Notes under the pieces: model-generated
The model's database searches: none
Told to the model about the DNA's origin: nothing
Seen by the model: only the letters and a program-made list of their open reading frames with translations
Shown here: one piece after another, positions 31,857 to 40,475 of the stretch
How positions within the stretch are numbered: the stretch's first letter is position 1
Layout: every line of letters starts with the position of its first letter
Assembly: GCA_002717365.1 (NCBI GenBank)
Contig: PBDJ01000032.1
Location: forward strand, 25,450-83,779
Origin: Acidimicrobiaceae bacterium
GTDB taxonomy: Bacteria; Actinomycetota; Acidimicrobiia; Acidimicrobiales; MedAcidi-G1
Direction of reading: 5' to 3'
DNA: 58,330 nucleotides
Program-made: the position numbers and the translations under genes

Positions 31857-33554
31857 ATGGGAGCCCAGTTCATCTTCACCATGCACCGGGTGGGTCGGTT
31901 CTATCCGCCGGACCGGGACGTGCTCTCCGATATCACGCTGGCCTTCTACCCTGGGGCCAAGATCGGCGTCCTGGGAGCCAACGGGGCCGGTAAGTCGTCG
32001 TTGCTGCGGGTCATGGCCGGAGTAGACGACGGGTTCACCGGCGAAGCCCGGCTGACCGAGGGGTTCACCGTGGGACTCCTGGAACAGGAACCGAAGTTGG
32101 ACGTAGACAAGGACGTGCTGGGCAACGTCATGTCCGGGGTGGGTGAGGTGGCGGGCCTGCTGGCCCGCTACGAGGAGGTTTTAGCCGGGTGGGGTGATCC
32201 CGATGCTGACTACGACAAGTTAGGCGTCGACCAGGCCGAATTGGAGAAGAAGATCGAGGCAGCTGGCGCCTGGGACCTCCAGCGAACGATCGAGATCGCC
32301 ATGGATGCCCTCCGCCTACCACCTGGTGAGGCCGACGTGGCCACCCTGTCCGGTGGCGAACACCGACGGGTAGCGCTGTGCCGGCTGCTGCTGTCCCGCC
32401 CTGACCTGCTGCTGCTGGACGAGCCCACCAACCACTTGGATGCCGAATCGGTGGCATGGTTGGAACGCACCCTGCGCGACTACCACGGCACCGTGGTGGC
32501 CATCACCCATGACCGGTACTTCCTGGACAACGTGGCCGGGTGGATCCTGGAGCTGGACCGGGGGAAAGGCATCCCCTACGAGGGCAACTACTCGGGCTGG
32601 CTGGAACAGAAATCGGCCCGTCTGGCCGCTGAGAACCGGGAGGACTCGGCCCGCCGACGCACCCTGGAACGCGAACTGGAATGGGTGCGGATGGCCCCCC
32701 GGGCACGCCAAGCCAAGGGTAAGGCCCGCCTTTCGGCCTACGAGCGTCTCGTAGCCGAAGCGGCCGAGACCGAGCGTCGGGCCCGGGAACTCCAAATCGA
32801 CATCCCGGCTAACCAACGGCTGGGGGACCAGGTGATCGAGGTCGTGAACCTGTCCAAGGGGTTTGGTGACCGCCTGCTCATCGACGACCTCTCGTTCTCC
32901 CTACCTCCGGCCGGAATCGTCGGCGTGATCGGAGGTAACGGCGCCGGGAAAACCACGCTGTTCCGGATGCTCACTGCTACAGCCGACGGCACAGCCGTCG
33001 GGGACACGGCGCCCGATACCGGTGAAATCCGGATCGGTCCGACGGTAGAGATGGGCTACGTCGACCAGTCCCGCGAGAGCCTGGATCCGGACCGGACCGT
33101 CTACCAAGAAATCACCGATGACCGGGAGTTCATCGAGGTGGGTCGCCGGGAGGTGAACGGCCGGGCCTACGTGGCGTCGTTCAACTTCAAGGGCGCCGAC
33201 CAGCAGAAGCGAGTCGGGGATCTGTCAGGCGGTGAACGCAACAGGGTGCACCTGGCCAAGGTGCTTCGCAGCGGAGCCAACGTGCTGCTGCTCGACGAGC
33301 CAACCAACGACCTGGATGTCGATACTCTGCGGGCTCTGGAAGCGGGCCTAGACGCTTACGCCGGATGTGCCGTGGTGATCAGCCATGACCGGTGGTTCTT
33401 GGACCGAGTGGTCACCCATGTTCTGGCCTTCGAGGGTGACTCTCAGGTGCGGTGGTTCGAGGGGAATTTCTCCCAGTACGAGGCCTACCGGAAGGACGAG
33501 TTGGGTCTAGACGACCAGCCCCACCGCATGAAGTACAGGCCGCTGATCCGATGA
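31857..33554 (+). CDS. ettA: Energy-dependent translational throttle protein EttA (ABC-F)
   Basis: Ribosome-binding ABC-F ATPase that gates the first peptide bond according to ATP/ADP ratio. 565 residues. GAQFIFTMHRVGRFYPPDRD is the EttA-specific N-terminus. ATPase 1: GANGAGKSSLLRVMAG, LSGGEHRRVAL, LLLDEPTNHLDAES. The arm/linker region follows (about 240-320), then ATPase 2: GGNGAGKTTLFRML, LSGGERNRVHLAK, LLLDEPTNDLDVDT. The TAGCCT box 8 bases upstream fixes the ATG. First gene of a run ending with the geranylgeranyl reductase-like gene, overlapping the next gene by 4 bases. Confidence 0.95.
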   Translation: MGAQFIFTMHRVGRFYPPDRDVLSDITLAFYPGAKIGVLGANGAGKSSLLRVMAGVDDGFTGEARLTEGFTVGLLEQEPKLDVDKDVLGNVMSGVGEVAGLLARYEEVLAGWGDPDADYDKLGVDQAELEKKIEAAGAWDLQRTIEIAMDALRLPPGEADVATLSGGEHRRVALCRLLLSRPDLLLLDEPTNHLDAESVAWLERTLRDYHGTVVAITHDRYFLDNVAGWILELDRGKGIPYEGNYSGWLEQKSARLAAENREDSARRRTLERELEWVRMAPRARQAKGKARLSAYERLVAEAAETERRARELQIDIPANQRLGDQVIEVVNLSKGFGDRLLIDDLSFSLPPAGIVGVIGGNGAGKTTLFRMLTATADGTAVGDTAPDTGEIRIGPTVEMGYVDQSRESLDPDRTVYQEITDDREFIEVGRREVNGRAYVASFNFKGADQQKRVGDLSGGERNRVHLAKVLRSGANVLLLDEPTNDLDVDTLRALEAGLDAYAGCAVVISHDRWFLDRVVTHVLAFEGDSQVRWFEGNFSQYEAYRKDELGLDDQPHRMKYRPLIR

Positions 33555-33898
33555 GCGCCGCCGATGCCCGCACCCGGCTCCTCACCCCGAGAACCCTGCG
33601 AGGAGCGGCCCTGCTGTTGTGCGCTGCCGGCATCGCGGGGATGATCGTCACCTCGATTGCCGACGAGGTTGGGGCGGCCATCACCTTCGGGTTCATCGGG
33701 GCAACCGGGGCCTTTGTCCTGCTGCTAGTCGGCGTCCTGGTACCTGCCGTGGAGTCCGCCGCCTCGTGGGACGAGGAGCGTGCCGCTGCGGTCGAGGATG
33801 CGGTCCAGCGTCTGGTGGCTGCCGGTGCCGACGAGGAGGACCTGCGGTTCACCATCACCGCTGCTATCCATCTGGGTCAACGGTCGGCCGGAGACTGA
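33551..33898 (+). CDS. Two-helix membrane protein of unknown function
   Basis: 115 residues, two predicted membrane helices (about 18-42 and 46-69), then a soluble acidic region with AAAVEDAVQRLVAAGADEEDLRFTITAAIHLG. The ATG overlaps the ettA stop (ATGA), so the gene is translationally coupled. No family recognised. The pairing with ettA and the downstream cysQ-like and nucS genes gives no clear function. Confidence 0.75.
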   Translation: MSAADARTRLLTPRTLRGAALLLCAAGIAGMIVTSIADEVGAAITFGFIGATGAFVLLLVGVLVPAVESAASWDEERAAAVEDAVQRLVAAGADEEDLRFTITAAIHLGQRSAGD

Positions 33899-33909
33899 TC
33901 CACTCCAGC

Positions 33910-34674
33910 ATGGCGACGCCCGACGACCACGCCCTGGCCGCTGACCTGGCTACCCGGGCCGGTGTCCTCCTCATGGAGGTCCGGGGCCGTCTGGCCTCCG
34001 GGAACACCTCCCTGGAGGCCCTGAAGCGGGAGGGCGACCAGCGGTCTCACGAGTTTCTGATGGACGCCTTGGCTAGGCATCGCCCGCAGGACGCCGTACT
34101 GTCCGAGGAGGGTGCGGCGGCCGCCGTCCATCCCGACCGGACCGGGACGTCGCGGGTCTGGATCGTGGACCCGGTGGACGGGACGAGGGAGTACGGCGAT
34201 CCGTCCCGTACCGACTGGGCGGTCCATGTGGCCCTAGCCGAAGACGGCCGTCCGACGGCCGGGGCGGTGGCGCTCCCGGCGCTTGACCTCACGCTGTCCA
34301 CCATGTCCCTGTCAAATCCCAAGGACCTCCCGTCGATCCCCGACCGTCCCCGGGTGGTAGTCAGCCGGTCCCGTCCCCCAACTGAGGCGGTGAACGTGTG
34401 CAACGCCCTGGGTGGGGTGGTGGTGGAGTTGGGCTCGGCTGGAGCCAAGGCCATGGCGGTGGTGCGAGGCGAGGCCGAGGCTTATGTCCACTCCGGCGGC
34501 CAGTACGAGTGGGACAGCTGCGCGCCGGTAGCCGTGGCGATCGCCGCCGGCTTGCACACCTCAAGAATTGACGGCACGCCGCTGCGCTACAACTCCACCG
34601 ACCCGTACCTCCCCGACCTGGTGATCTGCCGGGTCGAGCTGGCCGAAGCGGTGCTGGCCGCCCTAGCGGGTTGA
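33910..34674 (+). CDS. Inositol-monophosphatase-family phosphatase (CysQ-like)
   Basis: 254 residues. Li-sensitive phosphatase fold: EALKREGDQRSHEFLMDAL, metal site LSEEGA, WIVDPVDGTREYGDPSRTDWAVHVAL (the DPxDGTxE motif) and C-terminal YVHSGGQYEWDSCAPVAVA (WDxCAPVAI-like). The GTREY form and length favour 3'(2'),5'-bisphosphate nucleotidase CysQ, which removes pAp from sulfate assimilation, over inositol monophosphatase. ATG at 33910, 11 bases after the 2TM gene; nucS follows after 3 bases. Confidence 0.88.
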   Translation: MATPDDHALAADLATRAGVLLMEVRGRLASGNTSLEALKREGDQRSHEFLMDALARHRPQDAVLSEEGAAAAVHPDRTGTSRVWIVDPVDGTREYGDPSRTDWAVHVALAEDGRPTAGAVALPALDLTLSTMSLSNPKDLPSIPDRPRVVVSRSRPPTEAVNVCNALGGVVVELGSAGAKAMAVVRGEAEAYVHSGGQYEWDSCAPVAVAIAAGLHTSRIDGTPLRYNSTDPYLPDLVICRVELAEAVLAALAG

Positions 34675-34677
34675 CCG

Positions 34678-35361
34678 ATGCGCCTGGTTGTCGCCCGCTG
34701 CACCGTCGATTACGACGGCCGGCTGACCGCTCACCTGCCCGAGGCAGTCCGACTCCTGATGGTTAAAGCCGACGGCTGCGTGGCCATCCACGCTGACGGC
34801 GGGGCCTATAAGCCGTTGAACTGGATGAACTCCCCCAACACCCTGACGGTGGGCGATGACCCGAAGGCCGAAGACGACCGGGTGATCTGGACGGTCCGTA
34901 ATCCAGGGGGCGAGACGCTAATCATTACCCTCCACGAGGTTCTGTCCGACGAGACCCACGAGATGGGCCTCGACCCCGGCCTACAGAAGGACGGCGTAGA
35001 AGCCCACCTCCAGGAGTTGCTGGCCGCCAACCCGACGGCCATCCTCGACGGCCTGCGCCTTGTTCGACGGGAGTATCCCACCGACATCGGGCCGGTGGAC
35101 CTGCTCTGTCGCGATGCCCAAAGCGAGGCGGTAGCCATCGAGGTAAAGCGTCGGGGCGAGATCGACGGCGTGGAGCAACTCACCCGCTACCTCGAGTTCC
35201 TGAACCGGGACCCCTTGCTTCGTCCCGTACGAGGGATGTTCGTGGCCCAGGAGATCCGACCACAGGCTCGAGTCCTCGCCGAGGATCGGGGTATCGACTG
35301 CATGGTTGTGGACTACGACAACCTGAGGGGCGTTGAGTCCGACGAGTTGAAGCTCTTCTGA
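34678..35361 (+). CDS. nucS: Mismatch-specific endonuclease NucS (EndoMS)
   Basis: Cleaves both strands at mismatches; the MutS/MutL-independent mismatch repair enzyme of most actinobacteria. 227 residues. N-terminal DNA-binding part has [17 protein letters not shown] and [10 protein letters not shown]. The RecB-like nuclease part has [15 protein letters not shown] and [20 protein letters not shown] with the Asp-Glu-Lys triad. The last residues, DELKLF, look like a beta-clamp-binding motif. Third in the ettA run, starting 3 bases after the phosphatase stop. Confidence 0.96.
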   Translation: MRLVVARCTVDYDGRLTAHLPEAVRLLMVKADGCVAIHADGGAYKPLNWMNSPNTLTVGDDPKAEDDRVIWTVRNPGGETLIITLHEVLSDETHEMGLDPGLQKDGVEAHLQELLAANPTAILDGLRLVRREYPTDIGPVDLLCRDAQSEAVAIEVKRRGEIDGVEQLTRYLEFLNRDPLLRPVRGMFVAQEIRPQARVLAEDRGIDCMVVDYDNLRGVESDELKLF

Positions 35362-35371
35362 GGATCACAGG

Positions 35372-36574
35372 GTGGTCGATCTAGCAATCGTGGGAGGAGG
35401 TCCCGCCGGCTCGGCAGCTGCCGTTACCGCTGCTCGGGCCGGGGCCTCTGTCCTGGTGGTCGACAAGGCCTCGTTCCCCCGTGATAAGTGTTGTGGCGAC
35501 GGGCTGACCTCCCTGGCCCTCCGCCTAGGTGAGGAACTCGGCCTAGATCCTGGATCCATCGCCGGATGGCAGGTTGTAGACGGAGCGGTCCTCCATAGCC
35601 CCTCGGGTCGGACCATCCGGTTCCCCCTACCCCAGGGCGACGGACAATACGCCGCCGTCGTGCCCCGTCGCGAGTACGACGCGGCCCTCCTCGACCTAGC
35701 CCACCGGGCCGGCGCCAACGTTCAAGTCGGTCACGCGATGGTTGGAATCGAAGTCGATGGCAAGGGTGCAACCCTCGCCATCGACGGGATGGACAAAGTA
35801 CGTGCCACAACGGTGGTGGCAGCTGACGGCATGTGGTCACCAACGCGACGCCTGCTAAGGCTCGCCGACGAGAACTACCGGGGTGAGTGGCACGCCTTCC
35901 GGCAGTACGTGGCCGATGTCGGACCGGCGGCGACTGACCTCCATGTCTGGTTCGAACCCGACCTGCTGCCCGGCTACGCCTGGTCGTTCCCCCTCTCCGG
36001 TCGTCGGGCCAACGTGGGTTTTGGGGTGCTCCGGGGAGGGCGGGTCGCCGTAAGCGATACCGGACGACTGTGGGATGGACTCCTAGACCGACCGGCTATC
36101 CGGGAGGTTCTGGGTCCCTCAGCCCAGCTAGTGGGGCGTCGTATGGCCTGGCCCATCCCAGCCCGGGTGGGCTCGTCAACACTGGATCACGGACCGGTCT
36201 TGTTCGCCGGGGATGCCGCAGCGGTCACCGATGTATTAACCGGGGAGGGCATCGGCCAAGCCTTGTTGACCGGGATCCTGGCTGCCGAGGCCTCACTGGC
36301 TGGTGGTGGGCAGTACCGGGTCGCGGCCCGGTACCGACGGCGGGTACTTGGTGACCTTCGGGCCGACCATCGAATATCGGTTGCCCTCCAGCAGATCCTG
36401 ACTCACCGGATCGGCGCCGACAGTGCCGTCCTACTCGCCGGGATGTCACCGTGGACCCGGCGGAACTTTGCCCGCTGGATGTTCGAGGACTATCCCCGGG
36501 CCCTAGTGGCTACCCCTCGACGATGGAGACGAGGAGCACTCTCCACCTCAGGGGCCTACCGAGACGGTGGCTGA
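35372..36574 (+). CDS. Geranylgeranyl reductase-family FAD-dependent oxidoreductase
   Basis: 400 residues. VDLAIVGGGPAGSAAAVTAARAG is the FAD-binding Rossmann loop. KASFPRDKCCGDGLTSLAL is the geranylgeranyl-reductase signature with paired Cys. VLFAGDAAAVTDVLTGEGIGQAL is the C-terminal FAD motif. The family saturates isoprenoid chains such as those of menaquinone or carotenoids; the substrate here is not visible. GTG start 10 bases after nucS with a GAGGAT-type site. Last gene of the run. Confidence 0.9.
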   Translation: MVDLAIVGGGPAGSAAAVTAARAGASVLVVDKASFPRDKCCGDGLTSLALRLGEELGLDPGSIAGWQVVDGAVLHSPSGRTIRFPLPQGDGQYAAVVPRREYDAALLDLAHRAGANVQVGHAMVGIEVDGKGATLAIDGMDKVRATTVVAADGMWSPTRRLLRLADENYRGEWHAFRQYVADVGPAATDLHVWFEPDLLPGYAWSFPLSGRRANVGFGVLRGGRVAVSDTGRLWDGLLDRPAIREVLGPSAQLVGRRMAWPIPARVGSSTLDHGPVLFAGDAAAVTDVLTGEGIGQALLTGILAAEASLAGGGQYRVAARYRRRVLGDLRADHRISVALQQILTHRIGADSAVLLAGMSPWTRRNFARWMFEDYPRALVATPRRWRRGALSTSGAYRDGG

Positions 36575-36620
36575 ACGTCTCCCTGGATTGGAGCGAATCG
36601 GCTCCCGACTCTGCCCGCCG

Positions 36621-36626
36621 TAGGCT
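36621..36626 (+). promoter_or_regulatory. TAGGCT -10 box of the PAP2 gene
   Basis: TAGGCT ends 6 bases before the GTG at 36633, separating this gene's transcription from the upstream operon. Confidence 0.5.
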
Positions 36627-36632
36627 GGATCG

Positions 36633-37286
36633 GTGGCTACCGCCGAGGTACCGGCCCGCGAGCCGGTTGACCAGCCAGCCGATCTCTCCGCTCCGTCCGA
36701 CCCGGACCTCCGGGACTATGCGGCTGGGCTGCTGGACGAGGGGTTGGACGACGATCCCCATCCGTTGGGTTCGATCGGCGCCTCGCTGGACGAGGCAGTG
36801 GATCAGGCCTGGAATCGGCTGCGGGGAAACCCGACCATGGACCGGCTCTTCTACACAGCTAGCGAGTTGGGTGACTTCAGCCTGATCTGGCACCTCCTGG
36901 GCACAGCCCGTGGTGTCGCCACCCGCGGTGGAACCCGGGAGGCGGCTCGCCTGGCCCTCGCCTTGGGGGCCGAATCGGCACTGGTCAACGGCGCCGTGAA
37001 GTCTGTCTTCAAGCGTGAGCGACCCATCCAAGATGGGAAGCGGCCCCACCACCTGCGCCTTCCGCTGACCAGCAGTTTTCCGTCTGGACACGCCTCGGCA
37101 GCCTTCCTGGCTGCCGCTTTGCTCTCAGAGCGGTCGAAGGTAAAGCCACTCTGGTACGGGTTAGCCGCTGTGGTCGCCACCTCGCGGATCCACGTCCGGA
37201 TCCACCACGCAAGCGATGTGCTGGTGGGAGCAGGGGTCGGCCTGACACTAGGACGCCTAATCCGGAAGGTCTTCCCGCTGCGCTGA
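36633..37286 (+). CDS. PAP2-family phosphatase
   Basis: 217 residues with the three PAP2 phosphatase motifs: KSVFKRERP, SSFPSGHASAAF and SRIHVRIHHASDV, so the catalytic His pair and Arg are present. A charged N-terminal region of about 60 residues precedes. Hydrophobic helices around the motifs suggest membrane association. Could be a lipid phosphatase, for example in polyprenol or glycerolipid recycling; substrate unknown. GTG start defined by a TAGGCT box 6 bases upstream. Confidence 0.9.
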   Translation: MATAEVPAREPVDQPADLSAPSDPDLRDYAAGLLDEGLDDDPHPLGSIGASLDEAVDQAWNRLRGNPTMDRLFYTASELGDFSLIWHLLGTARGVATRGGTREAARLALALGAESALVNGAVKSVFKRERPIQDGKRPHHLRLPLTSSFPSGHASAAFLAAALLSERSKVKPLWYGLAAVVATSRIHVRIHHASDVLVGAGVGLTLGRLIRKVFPLR

Positions 37287-37308
37287 AACAGGCCGACCGG
37301 GCCGATGG

Positions 37309-37494
37309 TCAGTTGGTGGAAACGGCCTCAAGTTCGGCGTCGCTCGCCGCCAGTAGCAGACGGAGGTCGAGAAGGAGGTCCGCAACCTCCGAAGCAGCAA
37401 TCAGCTCACGGCTCTTCGTGGTCCCCAGACCGCGGTCGATGATGGCCCGGATCTCTTCAATCGTCGCCGTATCGAGTACCTCGGTCACCGCCAT
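37309..37494 (-). CDS. Small acidic helical protein
   Basis: 61 residues, acidic, predicted all-helical (TATIEEIRAIIDRGL, ELIAASEVADLLLDLRLLLAAS). No recognised family. A strong GGGAGG site lies just upstream: its spacing is better for the GTG at 37488 than for the ATG at 37494. A TAGGGT box further upstream could be its promoter. Good initiation signals and coding-like composition support a real gene. Confidence 0.65.
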   Translation of the reverse strand: MAVTEVLDTATIEEIRAIIDRGLGTTKSRELIAASEVADLLLDLRLLLAASDAELEAVSTN

Positions 37495-37598
37495 GTCCTC
37501 CCGCTTCTCATCGATCGCCCCACCCTAGACGGCAATTGGGGAGAACGGCGCCACAGATTCCCCGATCGGAATCTGGAACGTCGCTCTTAAGCATCCCC

Positions 37599-38414
37599 TC
37601 AGCGGGGATTACGGGGATTACGGGGGTTACGGAACTGACAGGTCTGGCTAGCTGTAGCCAGCAAATGTCCGTCATCGGCCCACAGGTGGACCGTGCCGTG
37701 GGCATAGCCATGCACGAGGCTGCCCACCCGGACGTCCACCAGGACCCACTCGGTGTCGACCGGATCGACCACCCGGAGGGTGTTGTCCAGGCTCTGTCCC
37801 CCGCCCAGGCCTCCACCTACCGCGTCACGGCCACCCCAGGGGACATAGTCGCCGAGCACGGCCAGAAAGGCCGGATCGACCACCAGGTGGTCTGGGACCC
37901 GCACCCACATTGCAACCCGCCCGTCGTCCATGGCTGGCTCGTGGTCGACGGTGCGCCCCCGTACCAGGCGTCTCTCCAGGTTGGCCGAAACCGACCGGGT
38001 AGCAGACCGGCTGGGGAAGGGTGGACAGTCCTGCGGTGGTGGGGCGTCCGGCGGGGAAACCCAAACGCCGGACCGGGCAACGTCCCGCCGGCCCAGGGTG
38101 GCGAAAACGGCGATGACCTCGCGACCGTCGACGTGGCCCCGGGCCCGGGCCTGTGTGGTGGCCCGACCCTCGGCGAGCAAGTCCACCTCGAGGGCCAGGT
38201 CCTCACCTGGCTCGGCATGGGAGATGAACTGGGCAGTGGCCCACACAAGGGGCCGGGCGGCGTCGGCCTCCAAAGCCCGCACGGCCGCCCCCAGACCCGT
38301 CCCTCCGAACAGGCGACCCGCTCCCGAGCACTCGTCCTCCGTGAGGGGAAGGACCCAATTCCGAGGGGTCGAACCACGACGTAACTCTGTGCTCAGGTAG
38401 GACCGGCGGACCAT
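37599..38414 (-). CDS. Acyl-CoA thioesterase family protein (double hot-dog)
   Basis: 271 residues from the ATG at 38414. TPRNWVLPLTEDECSGAGRLFGGTGLGAAVRAL is the hot-dog helix region of the TesB-like group, seen here as the stretches PLTEDEC and GGTGLGAAVRALE. The second half has MWVRVPDHLVVDPAFLAVLGDY, SLDNTLRVV and WVLVDVRVGSLVHGYAHGTVHLWADDG, the TesB C-terminal pattern. Hydrolyses acyl-CoA in the family; chain length unknown. The C-terminus ends NPRNPRNPR from a 9-base repeat. Frame extends upstream without homology. Confidence 0.85.
   Translation of the reverse strand: MVRRSYLSTELRRGSTPRNWVLPLTEDECSGAGRLFGGTGLGAAVRALEADAARPLVWATAQFISHAEPGEDLALEVDLLAEGRATTQARARGHVDGREVIAVFATLGRRDVARSGVWVSPPDAPPPQDCPPFPSRSATRSVSANLERRLVRGRTVDHEPAMDDGRVAMWVRVPDHLVVDPAFLAVLGDYVPWGGRDAVGGGLGGGQSLDNTLRVVDPVDTEWVLVDVRVGSLVHGYAHGTVHLWADDGHLLATASQTCQFRNPRNPRNPR
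37603..37631. repeat. 9-bp direct repeats at the 3' end of the thioesterase gene
   Basis: Three near-identical units ggggattac/ggggattac/gggggttac encode the terminal Asn-Pro-Arg triplets. In-frame, so slippage would change tail length only. Confidence 0.8.
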
Positions 38415-38513
38415 GGTCCGATGATGCCGTCGCTGACCCGTCCGTCCCTCATCCGGAGCACGTCGGAAGGGTCCACAGCGGCAACTGTCACACCTCGTAG
38501 CCAAGATGGGGAT

Positions 38514-38762
38514 ATGGAAATGCAGCTTCCCTTCCCGAACCAAGCTCCCCGCCGGTCGGCGACCCGGCATCGTCCGGTGCTGGGGGCCTTCCCGTCCGGT
38601 GGGCTCACCTCGATAGGCCGACTCGACGAGGAGACACGGCGGATCGGCCGAGCCGGACTGGCAGATGCCCGGGCCACCCTGGCGGCCAGCCGCTGGCCTC
38701 ACGATTCGTTGGCCCAGGAGCCGCCCCCGGACAGCGAGGCCGGCGCCGCCGTCCCGGCCTGA
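38514..38762 (+). CDS. Small hypothetical protein
   Basis: 82 residues from the ATG at 38514, basic N-terminus (QLPFPNQAPRRSATRHRP) and Ala-rich remainder; no motif recognised. Its stop codon overlaps the next gene's ATG (TGATG), which argues for a real, translationally coupled gene. Divergent from the thioesterase. The start could also be the ATG two codons later. Confidence 0.55.
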   Translation: MEMQLPFPNQAPRRSATRHRPVLGAFPSGGLTSIGRLDEETRRIGRAGLADARATLAASRWPHDSLAQEPPPDSEAGAAVPA

Positions 38763-39187
38763 TGCCTATTCCAGACTTCTGGGGTGAAGGCGGCTACGAG
38801 GGCAAGTGGATACTCGCCGGTCAGGTCCCAGACGACGAGGAGATCTGGATGGGCGGTCAGAAGGTCGACCTCGCTGAGTTGCTACGTCCTCCCACCGACG
38901 AGGAGCGCCGTGACCTCTCGAGCTACTACGAGGCCAGAGCGAACTACCGGCCGAACTTCGTGGACAGGTTTGGGGTGATGTCCCGCTACACCTGGAAGGA
39001 CATCGAGGCCCTCATAGACCTGGAGTTCAAGTCCGGCTACTCCGAGGTCACCCTCCTGGACTTCTTGTCCTTGGCCCGGTCCATCCCTACACGCTGGTAC
39101 ATCCTGACGGAATACGACGTGTGGCGTAACAATAAGGCCGGGTGGGAAGAACCAAGTGATTACCACAAGGGCGAGTCCAAGCCCTGA
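38762..39187 (+). CDS. Conserved-looking protein of unknown function
   Basis: 141 residues, rich in aromatic and acidic residues (DFWGEGGYEGKWILAG, IWMGGQKVDLAELLRPP, SRYTWKDIEALIDLEF, SIPTRWYILTEYDVWRNN). No membrane segment, no known motif. The compact aromatic composition fits a folded cytoplasmic protein. Coupled to the preceding small gene through TGATG. Confidence 0.7.
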   Translation: MPIPDFWGEGGYEGKWILAGQVPDDEEIWMGGQKVDLAELLRPPTDEERRDLSSYYEARANYRPNFVDRFGVMSRYTWKDIEALIDLEFKSGYSEVTLLDFLSLARSIPTRWYILTEYDVWRNNKAGWEEPSDYHKGESKP

Positions 39188-39226
39188 TAGACGGGGCGGG
39201 CGGTGATACGGGGAGAGACCGTCGGG

Positions 39227-39232
39227 TACCGT
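39227..39232 (+). promoter_or_regulatory. TACCGT -10 box of the ChbG-like gene
   Basis: TACCGT ends 7 bases before the GTG at 39240. Confidence 0.5.
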
Positions 39233-39239
39233 TCGCTAC

Positions 39240-40070
39240 GTGACCACCTTGGGCGAGCGACTCGGCCGAAGCCCCGACGACCGACTCCTGATCCTCACCG
39301 CTGATCTGCTGGGGATGTGCCACGCCACAAATGTTGGCGTCTACGAGAGCATCCGCAGCGGCCTGGCCACCGGTGCCGGCCTGATGGTGCCTGGCCCGTG
39401 GGCCCGTGACGCAGCGTCCCACTACCGCGGTGAGGCGGTCGGAGTGCACCTCACCCTCAACGCCGAGTTGGACTGCTATCGCTGGCGGGCCATCACCCAG
39501 GCCCCCAGCCTCCACGACGGCGATGGCGGCTTTCCCCGTACTGTGGAGGACCTTTGGGACCACGCTGACCTGGACGAGACCCGGCGCGAGTGCCGGGCTC
39601 AGTTAGAGCGGGCCGTCCTCTGGGGTTTCGATATCAGCCACTTGAGCACCCACCTCGGTGCTCTTCAAAACCGCCCTGAATTCTTCGATCTGTACCTGGA
39701 ATTGGCTGTCGACTTCGGCCTGCCCATCCGTTTGGAAGGAGGCCAGGCCGAGGAGGGGGCCGGGTTCCCATTCCGGTCCCTGGCCGCCGACGAGGGCGTG
39801 CTGACCGTCGACCACCACCGGTCGCGCCGGCTGGCTGACCCGGCGAGCTTGGAACGGATAGCCATGGACCTCCAACCCGGGGTGACCGAGATTGTGGTCG
39901 AGCCGGCCGCCGACACGCCGGAGTTGCGGGCCGTCTGCGATGAGTGGGGACGACGGGTCGAACACCGAGATCTGGTGTGCGGCAACACCGAACTGCTGGC
40001 CGACCTGGACCGGGGCGGGATCACCCTGGCCAGTTGGCGGGACCTGCGCGACGCCCAACGGACCGGCTAG
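39240..40070 (+). CDS. ChbG/HpnK (YdjC) family deacetylase-like protein
   Basis: 276 residues. The fold is indicated by LLILTADLLGMCHATNVGVYESIRSG (family: NADDFGLs...VNxGI), GVHLTLNAEL (family GvHLtLt) and ISHLSTHLGALQNRPEFFDLYLELA (family HiDSHqHvH). The second Asp of the metal-binding ADD is Leu, and the DSHxH motif reads STHLG, keeping one His. Activity on N-acetylated sugars is therefore doubtful, or the metal site is rearranged. GTG start behind a TACCGT box. Convergent with the SCP2 gene. Confidence 0.8.
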   Translation: MTTLGERLGRSPDDRLLILTADLLGMCHATNVGVYESIRSGLATGAGLMVPGPWARDAASHYRGEAVGVHLTLNAELDCYRWRAITQAPSLHDGDGGFPRTVEDLWDHADLDETRRECRAQLERAVLWGFDISHLSTHLGALQNRPEFFDLYLELAVDFGLPIRLEGGQAEEGAGFPFRSLAADEGVLTVDHHRSRRLADPASLERIAMDLQPGVTEIVVEPAADTPELRAVCDEWGRRVEHRDLVCGNTELLADLDRGGITLASWRDLRDAQRTG

Positions 40071-40079
40071 GCCTCCGAC

Positions 40080-40475
40080 TCAGAACTCTGTACGAACCGC
40101 CATGTCGGCCAGCAAGTCGGCCCATGCTGGGCTGCCGAACACCGTCCGGAGGTCGAATATGTAGCGGGCGTAGGCATCTTCTACTTTGCACCTACCGGTC
40201 ATGTAGGCCACGTCGGGATCCAGTTCCCCTTTGAACTGGGCTACCGCGTCGGCGTACTTCCAGGTGACCGTTGCTTCAGCCTCGCCGTCGCGCCCGACCA
40301 GCACCTCAGCCACCCGACCGTTAGACACCACAAGCCGGAACTGGACTTTGCCGTGCGGGGTGCTGGTCACCACAAACCGCACCACGCCGTCTACTCCAGG
40401 CTGTTCGGGGAGATCGGCCGCTCCGTCAGCCAGGTCGGCAAGCCACTCCTCGGATAGGAATGAGAGGTTGGCCAT
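40080..40475 (-). CDS. SCP2-type sterol carrier domain protein
   Basis: 131 residues forming one SCP2-like fold: VVRFVVTSTPHGKVQFRLVVSNGRV, then EAEATVTWKYADAVAQFKGELDPDVAYMTGRCKVEDAY, where the AxxxGxxxPxxAYMxGRxKVxG pattern is the family signature (here seen as FKGELDPDVAYMTGRCKV). Binds lipid-like ligands in the family. The ATG overlaps the mca stop (TGATG), so the two are coupled; a role with the mycothiol amidase is unproven. Confidence 0.85.
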   Translation of the reverse strand: MANLSFLSEEWLADLADGAADLPEQPGVDGVVRFVVTSTPHGKVQFRLVVSNGRVAEVLVGRDGEAEATVTWKYADAVAQFKGELDPDVAYMTGRCKVEDAYARYIFDLRTVFGSPAWADLLADMAVRTEF

